Positions 1 to 8,901 of a stretch of 64,000 nt of DNA are shown piece after piece (position 1 is the first letter of the stretch; the number at the start of each line of letters is the position of its first letter). The translations under genes and the position numbers were made by a program. The notes beneath the pieces are model-generated. The model had not been told where the DNA came from, did no database searches, and saw only the letters and a list, made by a program, of their open reading frames with translations. Source of the DNA: an uncultured Alphaproteobacteria bacterium (GTDB taxonomy: Bacteria > Pseudomonadota > Alphaproteobacteria > SP197); assembly GCA_958295695.1 (NCBI GenBank), contig OY282363.1, positions 2,856,225 to 2,920,224 on the forward strand. Reading direction: 5' to 3'.

Positions 1-378
1 CGGACCGGGCCGCTGACCTGGCTGGAGGAGGGCGAAGGCGCCATCGCCGTCGACCCCGCCATCGGCGGCGACGTGGTGCTGGCGCGCAAGGACGCGCCGA
101 CGAGCTACCACCTCGCGGTCGCCCACGACGACCACCGGCAGGGTGTCACGCTGGTCACGCGGGGCGAGGACCTGAGGCCATCGACCCATGTCCACCGCCT
201 CCTGCAGGCCCTGATGGGCTGGAACGAACCCGCCTACGCCCACCATGCCCTCCTGGTCGGCGAGGACGGCCGGCGTCTCGCCAAGCGGGACCGCCCGCTC
301 GCCATCCGCGCCCTGCGGGAGGCCGGCCACGCGCCGGAACAGGCGATCGCCATGGCCGCCGCGATGGCCGGCGCGTAG
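1..378 (+). CDS. gluQ: Glutamyl-Q tRNA(Asp) synthetase, C-terminal part (cut by window edge)
   Basis: The reading frame is open from base 1, so the start lies outside the window. GluQ-RS is a class I synthetase paralogue without an anticodon-binding domain; it attaches glutamate to queuosine at position 34 of tRNA(Asp). The visible 125 residues contain family landmarks: a GDVVLARKDAPTSYHLAV block, a VTRGEDL segment lining the active site, THVHRLLQALMG, and the class I KMSKS equivalent in the form LAKRD near the end. The protein ends soon after this motif, as expected for the truncated paralogue and unlike full-length GltX. Family assignment is from these motifs; the N-terminal HIGH motif cannot be seen. 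Confidence 0.88.
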   Translation, partial: RTGPLTWLEEGEGAIAVDPAIGGDVVLARKDAPTSYHLAVAHDDHRQGVTLVTRGEDLRPSTHVHRLLQALMGWNEPAYAHHALLVGEDGRRLAKRDRPLAIRALREAGHAPEQAIAMAAAMAGA

Positions 379-538
379 GCAGCTTCCCCGAGACAGCGAC
401 AGCGCGCCACATGGGCGTTCCGAAGGGCGCACAAGGAATTCGTTGAACAAAACCGTGACGAAAGGCAGGCTGGACTGCCCCTCGCCCGTCGGATCGCCGA
501 CCGCAAGGACTGAAAACGGAAAGGCAGAGCGGGAAGCG

Positions 539-2791
539 ATGCAACCCTCAAGCAGATCGAGCGGTCCTCGTCGCATACAGGCGTTCGGCGCGGTCGAACC
601 CGAGCTCCCACTGGGGCAGGCCGGATCGACGGTCCTTCCGCTTGCGGTCGCGCGTGGCCCACGAGCGATCGAGGACGACGCTTTTCCGTTCGAGGCGCTG
701 AGCGACATTGCCGAGGTCGAGTCGTGGCGAAAGGAGATAAACCGGCCCATCTATCATATTCACAAGTGGTGGGCGCAGCGACTGGGCACCGTCTTCCGTG
801 CGATGGTCATCGGTGCGTTCGCGCCCCGAGGCGCTAATCTCCTCGAACTGTTCTATCAACCGATTCGTATACCGAACGCGACTGTCTTCGATCCATTCAT
901 GGGCAGCGGCACGACCATCGGAGAGACGGCCAAGATTGGCGCACACGCTATCGGCCGTGACATCAACCCTGTTGCGTATTTCCTCGTGAAAAACGCTCTT
1001 TCCATTCACGATCGATCGGCGGTTCTGAAAGAGTTCCGTTCCATCGAGCAAGACGTTGCGGATCGAATACGCCGGTTCTACCGCGCCACTCTCCCTAATG
1101 GAGTACAAGCCGATGTTTTGTATTTTTTCTGGGTGAAAGTTGTCGACTGCCCCCGCTGTCGGGAAGGAGTCGATCTTTTTTCGTCCTATATATTCGCGCG
1201 GCACGCTTATCCGAAGAAGAATCCGATGGCGCATGCCGTCTGTCCGCACTGCGGCGCTATTTCCCAAGTCCATTACGACGCGCCCGACACAATATGTCAT
1301 CGCTGCTCGAGAACGGTTGCTCTTCAGATTGCTTCCGCCAATGGGAAAAAAGCGACATGCCCTTCATGTTCACATGTGTTTCCGATCGCCAAGACCATCC
1401 GGGAATCCAACCGACTTCCTTCTCATCGCCTGTACGCAAAACTTGTTCTGACGCCCGACGGAAAGAAGGCGTATCTCCCCATCGTCGACGAAGATCGACG
1501 ACTTTATACGGAAGCTGAAGATGAACTTCGGAAGCGCGACAATCCTTTTCCTGTCGTGTCGATCGAGCCCGGTTACAACACCGATCAGGTACTCGGTTAC
1601 AACTATCGTCAATGGCATGAAATGTTCAATGCGCGGCAATTGCTGTGTCTATCGATTCTGGCATCGAGAATCGGAGAAGTGACGAGCCCGGACTTACGAA
1701 ACCTGCTGACATGTCTGTTTTCCGGAATGCTGGAGTTCAACAATCTGTTCGCTTCCTATAAGGGCGAGGGGACAGGAGCGGTTCGTCACATGTTCGCGCA
1801 TCATATTCTCAAGCCGGAGCGAGTGCCGATCGAGGCCAATGTGTGGGGTACGCCGAAAAGCTCCGGATCGTTCTCGACGATGTTCAAGAGCCGCATCGGA
1901 CGGGCACTGGACTATGCGAATGATCCATTCGAATTGCGCCCTGGAATCCGGAGCGGCAAGAAGGCCAGTGAGAAGATATTCGGCTTGTCCGAAAAGATCG
2001 GGTTCTCCCTGGCGACCGACTACCGAGATTTTGTGGGCGGCAAGCGCATCTATGTTTCATGCGGCGATTCCAGTTCGACCGACATCGCCGACGGTTCGGT
2101 CGATGCGGTACTGACCGATCCTCCATTCTTCGACAATGTCCACTACTCACAGCTGTCGGATTTCTTCCACGTCTGGCAGCGACATATTCTTGGCGCTAAC
2201 GGATATCGCAAGATCGACACGACTCGGTCGCCAAGCGAGGTCCAGAGCGCGGACGCCGATACGTTCACGGAACGATTGGGAGCCGTGCTGGCAGAAGCAC
2301 ACCGGGTCTTGAAGGACGAGGGGATCCTGGCGTTCACCTATCATCACTCCAGAGCCGAGGGGTGGAGTTCGGTGCTCAAGGCGCTCATGACCGCGGGCTT
2401 CGGAGTGACGGCGGTTCAACCCGTCAAGGCGGAAATGTCGGTCGCCATGCCGAAGCATCGGGCGAAGGCGCCGATCGACCTCGACATCATCGTGGCTTGC
2501 CGCAAGCGGTCGACGCATGGGTCGGAGCGATGGAACGGCGGCCTTTGGCGCACCGTGGTTCCCGCGGCGACCGAGCAAGTGACCCGGTTTCGGCAAGCGG
2601 GAAGGAAGCTGAGCCGGAACGACGTTCGGATCATCCTTATGGCTCAACTGATACGGCGGTTATCGACATCCCACACCGTCGAAGACGCACTGAGCTTGCT
2701 GGAGATAGCCACCGACGAAATCGAGACCCATATCGACCGTCTACAAGCCGTCGGCCAAGGCGTGGAGACCGTTGAAGGGAACGGAGGCTGA
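539..2791 (+). CDS. Zinc-ribbon-containing DNA methyltransferase of a restriction-modification pair
   Basis: This 750-residue protein is a probable SAM-dependent DNA methyltransferase. An AdoMet-binding motif I (FDPFMGSGTT) lies at residues 117-126 and the catalytic motif IV (TDPPFFDN) around 526-532, followed by YSQLSDFFHVW. That layout resembles the DUF1156/COG1743 'adenine-specific methylase with Zn ribbon' family. Between the motifs, residues about 204-285 carry four CxxC pairs (CPRC, CPHC, CHRC, CPSC), suggesting two zinc ribbons that may help in target recognition. Base composition is clearly more AT-rich than in the flanks, suggesting transfer. ATG 539 is chosen because the conserved block starts about 45 residues in; an open frame extends further upstream over gluQ. 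The nuclease gene starts 3 bp after the stop. Target and modified base are unknown. Confidence 0.82.
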   Translation: MQPSSRSSGPRRIQAFGAVEPELPLGQAGSTVLPLAVARGPRAIEDDAFPFEALSDIAEVESWRKEINRPIYHIHKWWAQRLGTVFRAMVIGAFAPRGANLLELFYQPIRIPNATVFDPFMGSGTTIGETAKIGAHAIGRDINPVAYFLVKNALSIHDRSAVLKEFRSIEQDVADRIRRFYRATLPNGVQADVLYFFWVKVVDCPRCREGVDLFSSYIFARHAYPKKNPMAHAVCPHCGAISQVHYDAPDTICHRCSRTVALQIASANGKKATCPSCSHVFPIAKTIRESNRLPSHRLYAKLVLTPDGKKAYLPIVDEDRRLYTEAEDELRKRDNPFPVVSIEPGYNTDQVLGYNYRQWHEMFNARQLLCLSILASRIGEVTSPDLRNLLTCLFSGMLEFNNLFASYKGEGTGAVRHMFAHHILKPERVPIEANVWGTPKSSGSFSTMFKSRIGRALDYANDPFELRPGIRSGKKASEKIFGLSEKIGFSLATDYRDFVGGKRIYVSCGDSSSTDIADGSVDAVLTDPPFFDNVHYSQLSDFFHVWQRHILGANGYRKIDTTRSPSEVQSADADTFTERLGAVLAEAHRVLKDEGILAFTYHHSRAEGWSSVLKALMTAGFGVTAVQPVKAEMSVAMPKHRAKAPIDLDIIVACRKRSTHGSERWNGGLWRTVVPAATEQVTRFRQAGRKLSRNDVRIILMAQLIRRLSTSHTVEDALSLLEIATDEIETHIDRLQAVGQGVETVEGNGG

Positions 2792-2794
2792 CTC

Positions 2795-3538
2795 GTGTCG
2801 AATGCTTCCGCCATCTTCAAGCTGTGCGTCCAAGCGATCCACGAGGGGGAACTCATCGAACGCGAAGGACGGAGCGACAAGGAGTTCCATTTCCAGAACT
2901 GGTTCAAGAAGCGCCTCGATGCGCTCGACTTGCACTATGACTCGCCCGGTCGCAACTCATATCCCGACTTTCGGCTCGTGCGACATACCGAGGGCTACGA
3001 GATCAAGGGTTTGGCCTATCCAGGGCGGGACGCCAGTTACGACTGCAACAGCCAGACACCATGTGGGAAGCACAACGGGCGGCAAGTGTATTACGTCTTC
3101 GGCCGCTATCCCGCCAAGCCGGACGGGAATTGCTACCCGGTGCTTGATTTGGTTGTTTGTCACGGCAACTTCCTCAACGCAGACAACACCTATGTTCACA
3201 AGAACAGAAGCTTCCGTGGTTTTGGAAGTTACGGCGATATTCTTGTGCGCGACCGCAAGATGTATGTCGCTCCGACACCGTTTGCTCTGGCCGAGGGCAC
3301 TGTCCATAGGAGAACCCTGATCCTACCGGCGGAACACCCGGTTGATGACGACCTGGCGGAGCTCGGCACGTTGATCCGTCGCGAGGTCAAGGAAGTCGTT
3401 ACCGCCTATAGCTTCGATCTTCTCGCCAACGAGATCGAAACCGAACTTGTCGCCAACCCGAATGCTGGCAGGGAACATGTCTTCAAGGCGTACCGCGTTT
3501 CCGGCGATCCACCGGACCCCGTAACCATAAGGGGCTAG
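2795..3538 (+). CDS. Putative PD-(D/E)XK restriction endonuclease
   Basis: This 247-residue protein has a compact PD-(D/E)XK signature: P57-D58, ten residues, then E69-I70-K71. It is the metal-binding active site of many type II restriction enzymes. The segment before it (EFHFQNWFKKRLDAL) resembles the helix that often precedes the core, and aromatic-rich strands follow (VYYVFGRY). The start is GTG at 2795 with a strong GGAGG (2783-2787) seven bases upstream, inside the end of the methyltransferase gene, so the two are probably cotranscribed and translationally coupled. Pairing with a methyltransferase and shared low GC support a restriction role. I recognise no closer family, so the specificity is unknown. 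Confidence 0.7.
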   Translation: MSNASAIFKLCVQAIHEGELIEREGRSDKEFHFQNWFKKRLDALDLHYDSPGRNSYPDFRLVRHTEGYEIKGLAYPGRDASYDCNSQTPCGKHNGRQVYYVFGRYPAKPDGNCYPVLDLVVCHGNFLNADNTYVHKNRSFRGFGSYGDILVRDRKMYVAPTPFALAEGTVHRRTLILPAEHPVDDDLAELGTLIRREVKEVVTAYSFDLLANEIETELVANPNAGREHVFKAYRVSGDPPDPVTIRG

Positions 3539-3544
3539 TCAATC

Positions 3545-3701
3545 GACGGCCGTCGAGGCCGGGCTTGCCGACCGGCAGCTTGACCCGGCGGCCGAGGGCC
3601 CGCGAGGCGGCCTCGACATGGGCGCGGGCCTCGGCCATGGCGTCCGGCGGCGCCGGCGGCGGCGGAGAAGCCCGTCGGCGCGCGGACCCGATGCCGTCCA
3701 A
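3545..3701 (-). pseudogene. Truncated B12-binding-domain remnant (Ecm/MeaA-like)
   Basis: On the minus strand a GC-rich frame reads AEARAHVEAASRALGRR followed by VKLPVGKPGLDG, then loses similarity. KPGLDGHSNG or KPGLDGHDRG is the beginning of the cobalamin-binding DxHxxG motif in acyl-CoA mutases such as ethylmalonyl-CoA mutase. Here the similarity ends exactly after DG, next to the stop codon of the nuclease gene. The simplest reading is a mutase or B12-binding gene whose 3' part was removed when the restriction-modification module arrived. Only about 30 residues support the family, so the call is tentative. Confidence 0.4.
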
Positions 3702-3960
3702 CGCTGGAGTTCATGTCCGAATCCGTGGCCGTTTGTCCCCGCTCGACAATCCGGCGGCGCCGACGCCCCTCGACCGCGCCAGGTCGGACGTGCATTCTCG
3801 CGAACGTCTATTCGTCTCTCCCGGGAAGCGGACGATCGCGCGACCGTCGGCTTCCCGACCCGGGGCCGGGTGGACAACCTGTCGAAAGACCGCGGCCAGA
3901 GCGGTTGTCGTCCACGGTCCGCTCCGGCGACCGGCGACGCGAACCCCAGGGAAGGGAGCG

Positions 3961-4344
3961 ATGAGCGAAGCGAAGATGTACCGGGGCTACGGGCTCGACC
4001 TCACGGTCGAGGGCGGCGGTGGCAATGTAGTGGCGACCGTGAACCGCGCGGTGAGCCGGACTCTCGGCGGCGGGATCGGCGTGTTCGAGAACTGCGACAT
4101 TCCCTGGACGGTCACCTACGACGAGATTCTCTACGGCGTCGAGGGCGTGCTCGAGATCCACACCGAGGAGGGCGTCCACGAGGTCGGGCCCGGCGACATC
4201 ATGTGGCTGCCGGCGGGCACCGAACTCGCCTATGTCGCCAAGGAGCCCGCCAAATTCTTCTTCGCCGTGGCGCCCTGCGCCGAATCGAAGGCCGGCGGTA
4301 GCACCCTCGTCCACGATCCCGTTCCGCCGAGGCCGAAGAGCTGA
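3961..4344 (+). CDS. Small cupin protein, EutQ-like
   Basis: This 127-residue single-domain cupin has the segments GIGVFENCDIPWTVTYDE, LEIHTEEGVHEVGPGDIMWLP and a second strand region AYVAKEPAKFFFAVAP. The pattern resembles the C-terminal domain of ethanolamine-utilisation protein EutQ and related cupins that bind small ligands or metals. The start at 3961 is preceded by AAGGGAG at good spacing. The upstream in-frame extension has no family similarity and was not used. No ethanolamine genes are nearby. The gene lies 23 bp before an enoyl-CoA hydratase and is probably cotranscribed with it. The exact ligand is unknown. Confidence 0.75.
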   Translation: MSEAKMYRGYGLDLTVEGGGGNVVATVNRAVSRTLGGGIGVFENCDIPWTVTYDEILYGVEGVLEIHTEEGVHEVGPGDIMWLPAGTELAYVAKEPAKFFFAVAPCAESKAGGSTLVHDPVPPRPKS

Positions 4345-4367
4345 ACCGCGCTCGACGAAGGCCGGCC

Positions 4368-5192
4368 ATGAGCGGCGAACCCCTGGTCGTCGAACGGCGC
4401 GGGCGCGTGTCCTGGGCCGCGATGAACCGGCCGGCGGCGCTGTGCGCCCTCGACGGCGCCCAGCTCGACAGGCTTCTGGCGTGGCTTCGCGCCGCCGCCG
4501 CGGACGAGACGGTCGGCGCGCTCTGCCTGACGGGAACGGGACGCGGCTTTTCCGCCGGGGCCGACATCAAGGAGATGGAGGGGCTCGACGAGGCCGGCGC
4601 CGCCGCCAACACGGCGCGCTACCAAGCGCTGGCAAGGGCCTGCCGCGACCTGCCGAAACCGATTCTCGTCGCCGTCAACGGCGTCTGCCTGGGCGGCGGC
4701 ATGGAACTGGCCTGCATGTGCGACCTCAGGGTCGCCGGCGCGTCCGCCAGGCTGGGCCTGCCCGACGCATCCCTCGGTTTCAGCGTCTCGGGCGGGCTGT
4801 CGTGGCATCTGCCGCGCCTCGTCGGGCTCGGACGGGCCTGGGAGCTCTACCTCACGGAGCGCGTCCTCGACGCCGGGGAAGCGCGGGACTGGGGCCTCGT
4901 CGCCGAGGTCGTGGCGGACGAGGCGCTGCCCGGCCGGGTCCAGGCCATGGCCGAACGCATGGCCGCGTTTCCCCGCGTCGGCGTCCGCAACATGAAGCCG
5001 CTGCTCTACCGGCCGGGCCCGGACCTCGACGCCGCGCTCGACGCGGAGGAGAGGCTGGAGGCGGCCTGCTTCGCCGACCCCGAGGTCGACGCCATGCTCA
5101 GGGCCTTCCTGGACTCCCGGCGCGAACGCCGACGCGCCGGCCCAGCGTCAGGACCGCCGCCGTCGAGAGGCAGGCGACGCCCGCGGCGATGA
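4368..5192 (+). CDS. Enoyl-CoA hydratase/isomerase family protein
   Basis: This is a 274-residue crotonase-fold protein. The oxyanion-hole segment is GRGFSAGADIKEM (about residues 59-71) and the second conserved block is ILVAVNGVCLGGGMELACMCDLRVA. It would hydrate or isomerise an acyl-CoA substrate. One usual catalytic glutamate position is replaced in the segment LGLPDASLGFSVSGGLSWHLPRLVG, where hydratases normally have PE; the true reaction is therefore uncertain and may be a hydrolase or isomerase. The last 95 bp overlap the end of the convergent MFS gene, and the extreme C-terminus is arginine-rich and probably unstructured. Confidence 0.82.
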   Translation: MSGEPLVVERRGRVSWAAMNRPAALCALDGAQLDRLLAWLRAAAADETVGALCLTGTGRGFSAGADIKEMEGLDEAGAAANTARYQALARACRDLPKPILVAVNGVCLGGGMELACMCDLRVAGASARLGLPDASLGFSVSGGLSWHLPRLVGLGRAWELYLTERVLDAGEARDWGLVAEVVADEALPGRVQAMAERMAAFPRVGVRNMKPLLYRPGPDLDAALDAEERLEAACFADPEVDAMLRAFLDSRRERRRAGPASGPPPSRGRRRPRR

Positions 5193-6276
5193 CGAAGGCC
5201 GGGGCGTAGCCGCCGGTCTCCTCGAACAGCCGGCCCGCGAGCCAGGGGCCGCCGAACCCCGCGACGCCCCAGCAGGTGAAGACGCGGCCGTAGACGACCG
5301 GCCCCCATGCCGGCCCCGCCATGTGGGTCACCGCGACCGGATAGAGCACGATGATCCCGCCATAGGCGACTTGGACCAGCGTCAGGAGCGCGACCGTCGC
5401 GACGGGGCCCGGACCGGCGGCGAGCAGAAGGAGCGCGGCGACGGCGAGGATGGGGAGGCCGGCCAGGAGGCGGCGCAACTGTCCCCGGTCCGAGAGCCAG
5501 CCGGCCGCGAAGCAGCCGGCCGCGTTGGCGCCGGCGATGATCGCCACGCCGACCGTGATGGCCGTTTCGCCGCCGCCATGGGCGCGAACCACTTCGGCGG
5601 CATGGCCCAGGGCCATCAGGCCCGCCATGCCTCCCGCGCCGAAGCCGGTCCACAGCAGCGCCACCTCGCGGACCGTCACCCCGGTCGCGGCGATCGCGCC
5701 GGCGCCGCGGTCGGGCCAAGCGATGGCGAGCCTCGAGTGGCGCAGCAGGGCCGCGACGACGACCGCGAGCACGGCGAAGGACGAGGCCGCGATCCGGAGC
5801 GTCGCGTCGTGGCCGAAAGCCGCGTTGCTTTCGCGAAAGAGCCAGGACGCGGCCATCGCTCCCACCGCGTAGGCCGCCGTCACCACGCCCATGCCAACGC
5901 CGCGGTCGCGGGGCAGCGCGTGGCTCGCGACGACCAGCGCGAAGCCGTAGCCCGACCCGTTCGCCAAGCCGAAAAGGACGCCGTAGCCGAGGTAGAGCGC
6001 CGCCACCGAGGGCTGGGCGGCCAAGAGCGATCCCGCCGCCGCCACGGCGAGGGACGCGGCGGCGACCGCCGCGGGCGGGCCGAGACGCCAGACCCGCGGA
6101 CCGGCGAGGACCATGACCGTGATGCACAACAGCGCGATCGAATAGGCCAGGCTCACGGTGTCGCGCCCGGCGTCCAGCGCCGTCTCCAGGGGCGCCACGA
6201 ACACGCTGAAGGCGTGGACGGACCCCAGGGCCGCGGTGAGCAGGATGGCGGCCGCGAAGGCCGGTGCGGGCCTCAT
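5098..6276 (-). CDS. Major facilitator superfamily transporter (OxlT-like)
   Basis: This 392-residue membrane protein has about twelve hydrophobic segments, starting with AFAAAILLTAALGSVHAF. Sequence character (LGYGVLFGLANGSGYGFAL in the N-half; VAYGGIIVLYPVAVTHM in the C-half) fits the oxalate/formate antiporter branch of monocarboxylate MFS carriers. The substrate cannot be read from sequence. It overlaps the hydratase gene convergently at its 3' end and is divergent from the aldehyde oxidoreductase operon, with which it shares a 237-bp upstream region containing a Fur-box-like site. It may export or import a carboxylate linked to that operon. Confidence 0.8.
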   Translation of the reverse strand: MRPAPAFAAAILLTAALGSVHAFSVFVAPLETALDAGRDTVSLAYSIALLCITVMVLAGPRVWRLGPPAAVAAASLAVAAAGSLLAAQPSVAALYLGYGVLFGLANGSGYGFALVVASHALPRDRGVGMGVVTAAYAVGAMAASWLFRESNAAFGHDATLRIAASSFAVLAVVVAALLRHSRLAIAWPDRGAGAIAATGVTVREVALLWTGFGAGGMAGLMALGHAAEVVRAHGGGETAITVGVAIIAGANAAGCFAAGWLSDRGQLRRLLAGLPILAVAALLLLAAGPGPVATVALLTLVQVAYGGIIVLYPVAVTHMAGPAWGPVVYGRVFTCWGVAGFGGPWLAGRLFEETGGYAPAFVIAAGVACLSTAAVLTLGRRVGVRAGSPGRP

Positions 6277-6370
6277 GGCGCCTCCCGGTTCTGGCGGTCA
6301 CGATGGCACGGACCGCCCCATGCGCGAAGGGGACGGGAGCGCGGACCGTCGCGAGCCGGCCGGGCTCTGC

Positions 6371-6392
6371 TGCAAATGAGAATGACTCGCAT
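6371..6392 (+). promoter_or_regulatory. Fur/iron-box-like operator
   Basis: The sequence TGCAAATGAGAATGACTCGC (6371-6390) followed by AT resembles iron boxes, where TGAnAATnATTnTCA half-sites and the flanking TGCAAATGAGAATGATTCGCA form are typical. It lies about 120 bp before the ferredoxin gene and about 95 bp before the divergent MFS gene. The operon needs many Fe-S clusters, so iron-dependent control is plausible. This is a sequence match by eye only. Confidence 0.5.
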
Positions 6393-6513
6393 GTTGTTGA
6401 AAAGCTTACACTTTCCCGTCCGGCCCGACTAAGATGCCGTCCCGATGCGCCGGGACATCGCCGTCTCCCGCGCGCCGCGGTCGCGGTCGAGACGTTCAAC
6501 AAGGGGGCACAGG

Positions 6514-6993
6514 ATGCAGAAATCGCTTCTGATCGATCCGGACAAGTGCACGAGCTGCCTGCAGTGCGAGATGGCCTGCTCGTTCGAGCACGAGGGTTCG
6601 TTCAATCCCGCGCGGTCCAGGATCAAGATCTTCGAGTTCGAGCACGGCAAGCGCTCCGTGCCCTACACCTGCACCCAGTGCGCGGAGGCTTGGTGCCTGC
6701 ACGCCTGTCCCGTGGAGGCGCTCGTGCGCAATCCGGACACCGGGGCCGTCGAGGTCAGGGACGAGGTCTGCGTGGGCTGCAAGGTGTGCACCATCGCCTG
6801 CCCCTTCGGGACGGTGAACTACAACCCGGACACCGGCAAGGTCGTCAAGTGCGATCTGTGCGGGGGCGATCCCGAGTGCGCCAAGGCGTGCCCGACGGAC
6901 GCCATCGTCTACGTCGACTCCGCCTGGACCGGGTTCGACCGCATGAAGCAGTGGGCGCGGCAGACCGACACCCGGCCGATGGCCGGCGCCTGA
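6514..6993 (+). CDS. aorA: Aldehyde oxidoreductase iron-sulfur subunit (polyferredoxin)
   Basis: This 159-residue electron-transfer protein has four cysteine clusters for [4Fe-4S] centres. The first is CTSCLQCEMAC (residues 12-22); further ones are CTQC...CLHACP, CVGCKVCTIACP and CDLCGGDPECAKACP. The layout matches ferredoxin subunits of AOR, formate dehydrogenase and DMSO reductase families. Context defines it: the next gene, 25 bp on, is the AOR catalytic subunit, as in the aorABC arrangement of Aromatoleum. The start at 6514 has AAGGGG seven bases upstream. It probably takes electrons from the W/Mo subunit to the FAD subunit. Confidence 0.85.
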   Translation: MQKSLLIDPDKCTSCLQCEMACSFEHEGSFNPARSRIKIFEFEHGKRSVPYTCTQCAEAWCLHACPVEALVRNPDTGAVEVRDEVCVGCKVCTIACPFGTVNYNPDTGKVVKCDLCGGDPECAKACPTDAIVYVDSAWTGFDRMKQWARQTDTRPMAGA

Positions 6994-7018
6994 CGCGGAA
7001 CGAGGAGGGGAACGAACC

Positions 7019-8839
7019 ATGTCTTGGCAAGGACAGATCCTGCGCGTCAACCTGACCCAGGGCGTCGCGAAAACCGAACCGCTCAACATGGAATGGGCCA
7101 ACGCCTATATCGGCGAGCGCGGCCTGGGCACGAAGTATCTCTACGAGAACGTCGATCCCAAGTGCGACCCGATGGGCCCCGACAACGTGCTGATTTTCGC
7201 CACGGGCCCGCTCAACGGCACGATGGCCTCGACCAGCGGCCGCTATGCGGTGCTGTGCAAGAGCCCGCTCACCGGCGCGATCGGCGATTCCAACTCCGGC
7301 GGCAAGTTCGGCGCCTATCTGAAGTACGCGGGCTACGACCTGCTGCTGATCGAGGGGCGCGCGGAGAAGCCGGTCTATCTCCACATCGACGACGACAACG
7401 TCGAGATCCTGCCCGCCGACGACATCTGGGGCGCCGGCGTCTGGCGCACCGAGGAGTGGATCAAGGCGAGACACCAGAACCCGCAGCTCAAGATCGCCTC
7501 GATCGGCGAGGCGGGCGAGAACGGCGTGCTCTTCGCCTGTGTCGTGAACGACCTCCACCGCGCCGCCGGACGCTGCGGCGTCGGCGCCGTGATGGGATCG
7601 AAGAACCTCAAGGCCGTGGCGGCCTACGGCACCCGGGGCGTGACGGTCGACGATCCCGGGACGTTCATGCGGGTGGTGAGGGAAACCCACGCCAAGCTCG
7701 CCGAGAGCGGCGGACGGCGGGAGCTGACCGAGGGCGGGACCCATCCCATGATCGACATGATGCAGGAGTGGGGCGGCCTTCCGACGCGCAACTTCCGCGA
7801 GGTGCAGTTCGAGGGCATCGACAAGGTCAACCCGGCCGCGACGACCGCCCCCAACGAGCGCGGCCATGTCAACCTGATCACCAACAAGGCCTGCTTCGGC
7901 TGCACGATCGCCTGCGGACGCATCGCGCACATCGACCCGGAGCACTTCACCATCGTGAACCGGCCCGAATACAGGCACGCCTCGGGCGGCCTCGAGTACG
8001 AGACGGCCTACGGCTTCGGCCCGGTGGTCGGGGTCGACGACGTCGACGCCATGACCTTCGCCAACTACATGATGAACGAGCACGGCATGGATCCGATCTC
8101 GTTCGGCGTGACGCTGGCGGCGGCCATGGAGCTCTACGAGATGGGCGTCCTCACCAAGGAGGACACCGACGGCGTCGACTGCGGCTTCGGCAGCGCCGAG
8201 GCGCTGGCGGTCTTCTCCGAGAAGACCGGCAAGGGCGAGGGTTTCGGCAAGGTCCTGGGCCTGGGCTCCAGGCGCCTGTGCGAGAAGTACGGCCATCCCG
8301 AGCTCTTCATGGGCGTGAAGGGCCAGGAGTTCGCGGGCTACGACAGCCGCGCCCTGCAGGGCATGGGGCTGGGCTACGCCACGTCGAACCGCGGCGCCTG
8401 CCACCTCAAGCACGACGTGTTCGGCCCGGACATGGAGGATGTCTCCGGCAACGGGAAGGCGGTCCCGGTCAAGGAGAGCCAGGATATGGTGTCGATGATC
8501 GACTCGACCGGCCTGTGCCTCTTCACCACCTCCGGCTGGGGTCCCGAGGACTTCGTGGCCCAGCTCGACGCCGCGCTTCCGGGCGAATGGACGCTGGAGC
8601 GTTGCATCGAGTCCGGCGAGCGCACCTGGACGCTGGAGCGCATGTTCAACCTGGCCGCGGGCCTGACCGCCGCGGACGACACGCTTCCCGACCGCATGCT
8701 CAAGGAGCCCACGCCATCCGGCAACGCCGAGGGCAAGGTCAGCGAGTTGGACAGGATGCTGCCGGAATACTACACGGTCCGCGGCTGGACCGGGGACGGA
8801 CGGCCGACCAACGAGACCCTGTCGCGCCTGGGCCTCTGA
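7019..8839 (+). CDS. aorB: Tungsten/molybdenum aldehyde:ferredoxin oxidoreductase, large subunit
   Basis: This 606-residue enzyme should oxidise aldehydes to carboxylic acids with a bis-pterin W or Mo cofactor. Family blocks are clear: IGERGLGTKYLYEN near the N-terminus, SGRYAVLCKSPLTGAIGDSNSGG, and AAGRCGVGAVMGSKNLKAVA. The cubane ligands are C292-C295-C299 in the CxxCxxxC motif ACFGCTIACG, with the distal cysteine at C500 in TGLCLF. Length is normal for the family. A strong ribosome site (GAGGGGAACGAACC) precedes ATG 7019. Neighbouring ferredoxin, FAD and MoaD-like genes indicate a complex able to reduce NAD and a dedicated cofactor supply. The metal cannot be told from sequence; tungsten is usual for the family. 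Confidence 0.92.
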   Translation: MSWQGQILRVNLTQGVAKTEPLNMEWANAYIGERGLGTKYLYENVDPKCDPMGPDNVLIFATGPLNGTMASTSGRYAVLCKSPLTGAIGDSNSGGKFGAYLKYAGYDLLLIEGRAEKPVYLHIDDDNVEILPADDIWGAGVWRTEEWIKARHQNPQLKIASIGEAGENGVLFACVVNDLHRAAGRCGVGAVMGSKNLKAVAAYGTRGVTVDDPGTFMRVVRETHAKLAESGGRRELTEGGTHPMIDMMQEWGGLPTRNFREVQFEGIDKVNPAATTAPNERGHVNLITNKACFGCTIACGRIAHIDPEHFTIVNRPEYRHASGGLEYETAYGFGPVVGVDDVDAMTFANYMMNEHGMDPISFGVTLAAAMELYEMGVLTKEDTDGVDCGFGSAEALAVFSEKTGKGEGFGKVLGLGSRRLCEKYGHPELFMGVKGQEFAGYDSRALQGMGLGYATSNRGACHLKHDVFGPDMEDVSGNGKAVPVKESQDMVSMIDSTGLCLFTTSGWGPEDFVAQLDAALPGEWTLERCIESGERTWTLERMFNLAAGLTAADDTLPDRMLKEPTPSGNAEGKVSELDRMLPEYYTVRGWTGDGRPTNETLSRLGL

Positions 8840-8901
8840 GCGCCGGCGGGAGGCCGGCTCGATCCGGCGCCCGCGGGCGCCTGTGGAAGACCGATCGGGA
8901 A

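Noticed and set aside
3565..3960. Extension of the cupin gene upstream to 3565
   Set aside because: The added 132 residues have no family similarity and cross the B12-domain remnant. A good ribosome site stands directly before ATG 3961.
5323..6432. A 369-codon plus-strand frame opposite the MFS gene
   Set aside because: Its translation is low-complexity charged sequence (R, G, D, E, H) typical of antisense to a GC-rich membrane protein, with no domain.
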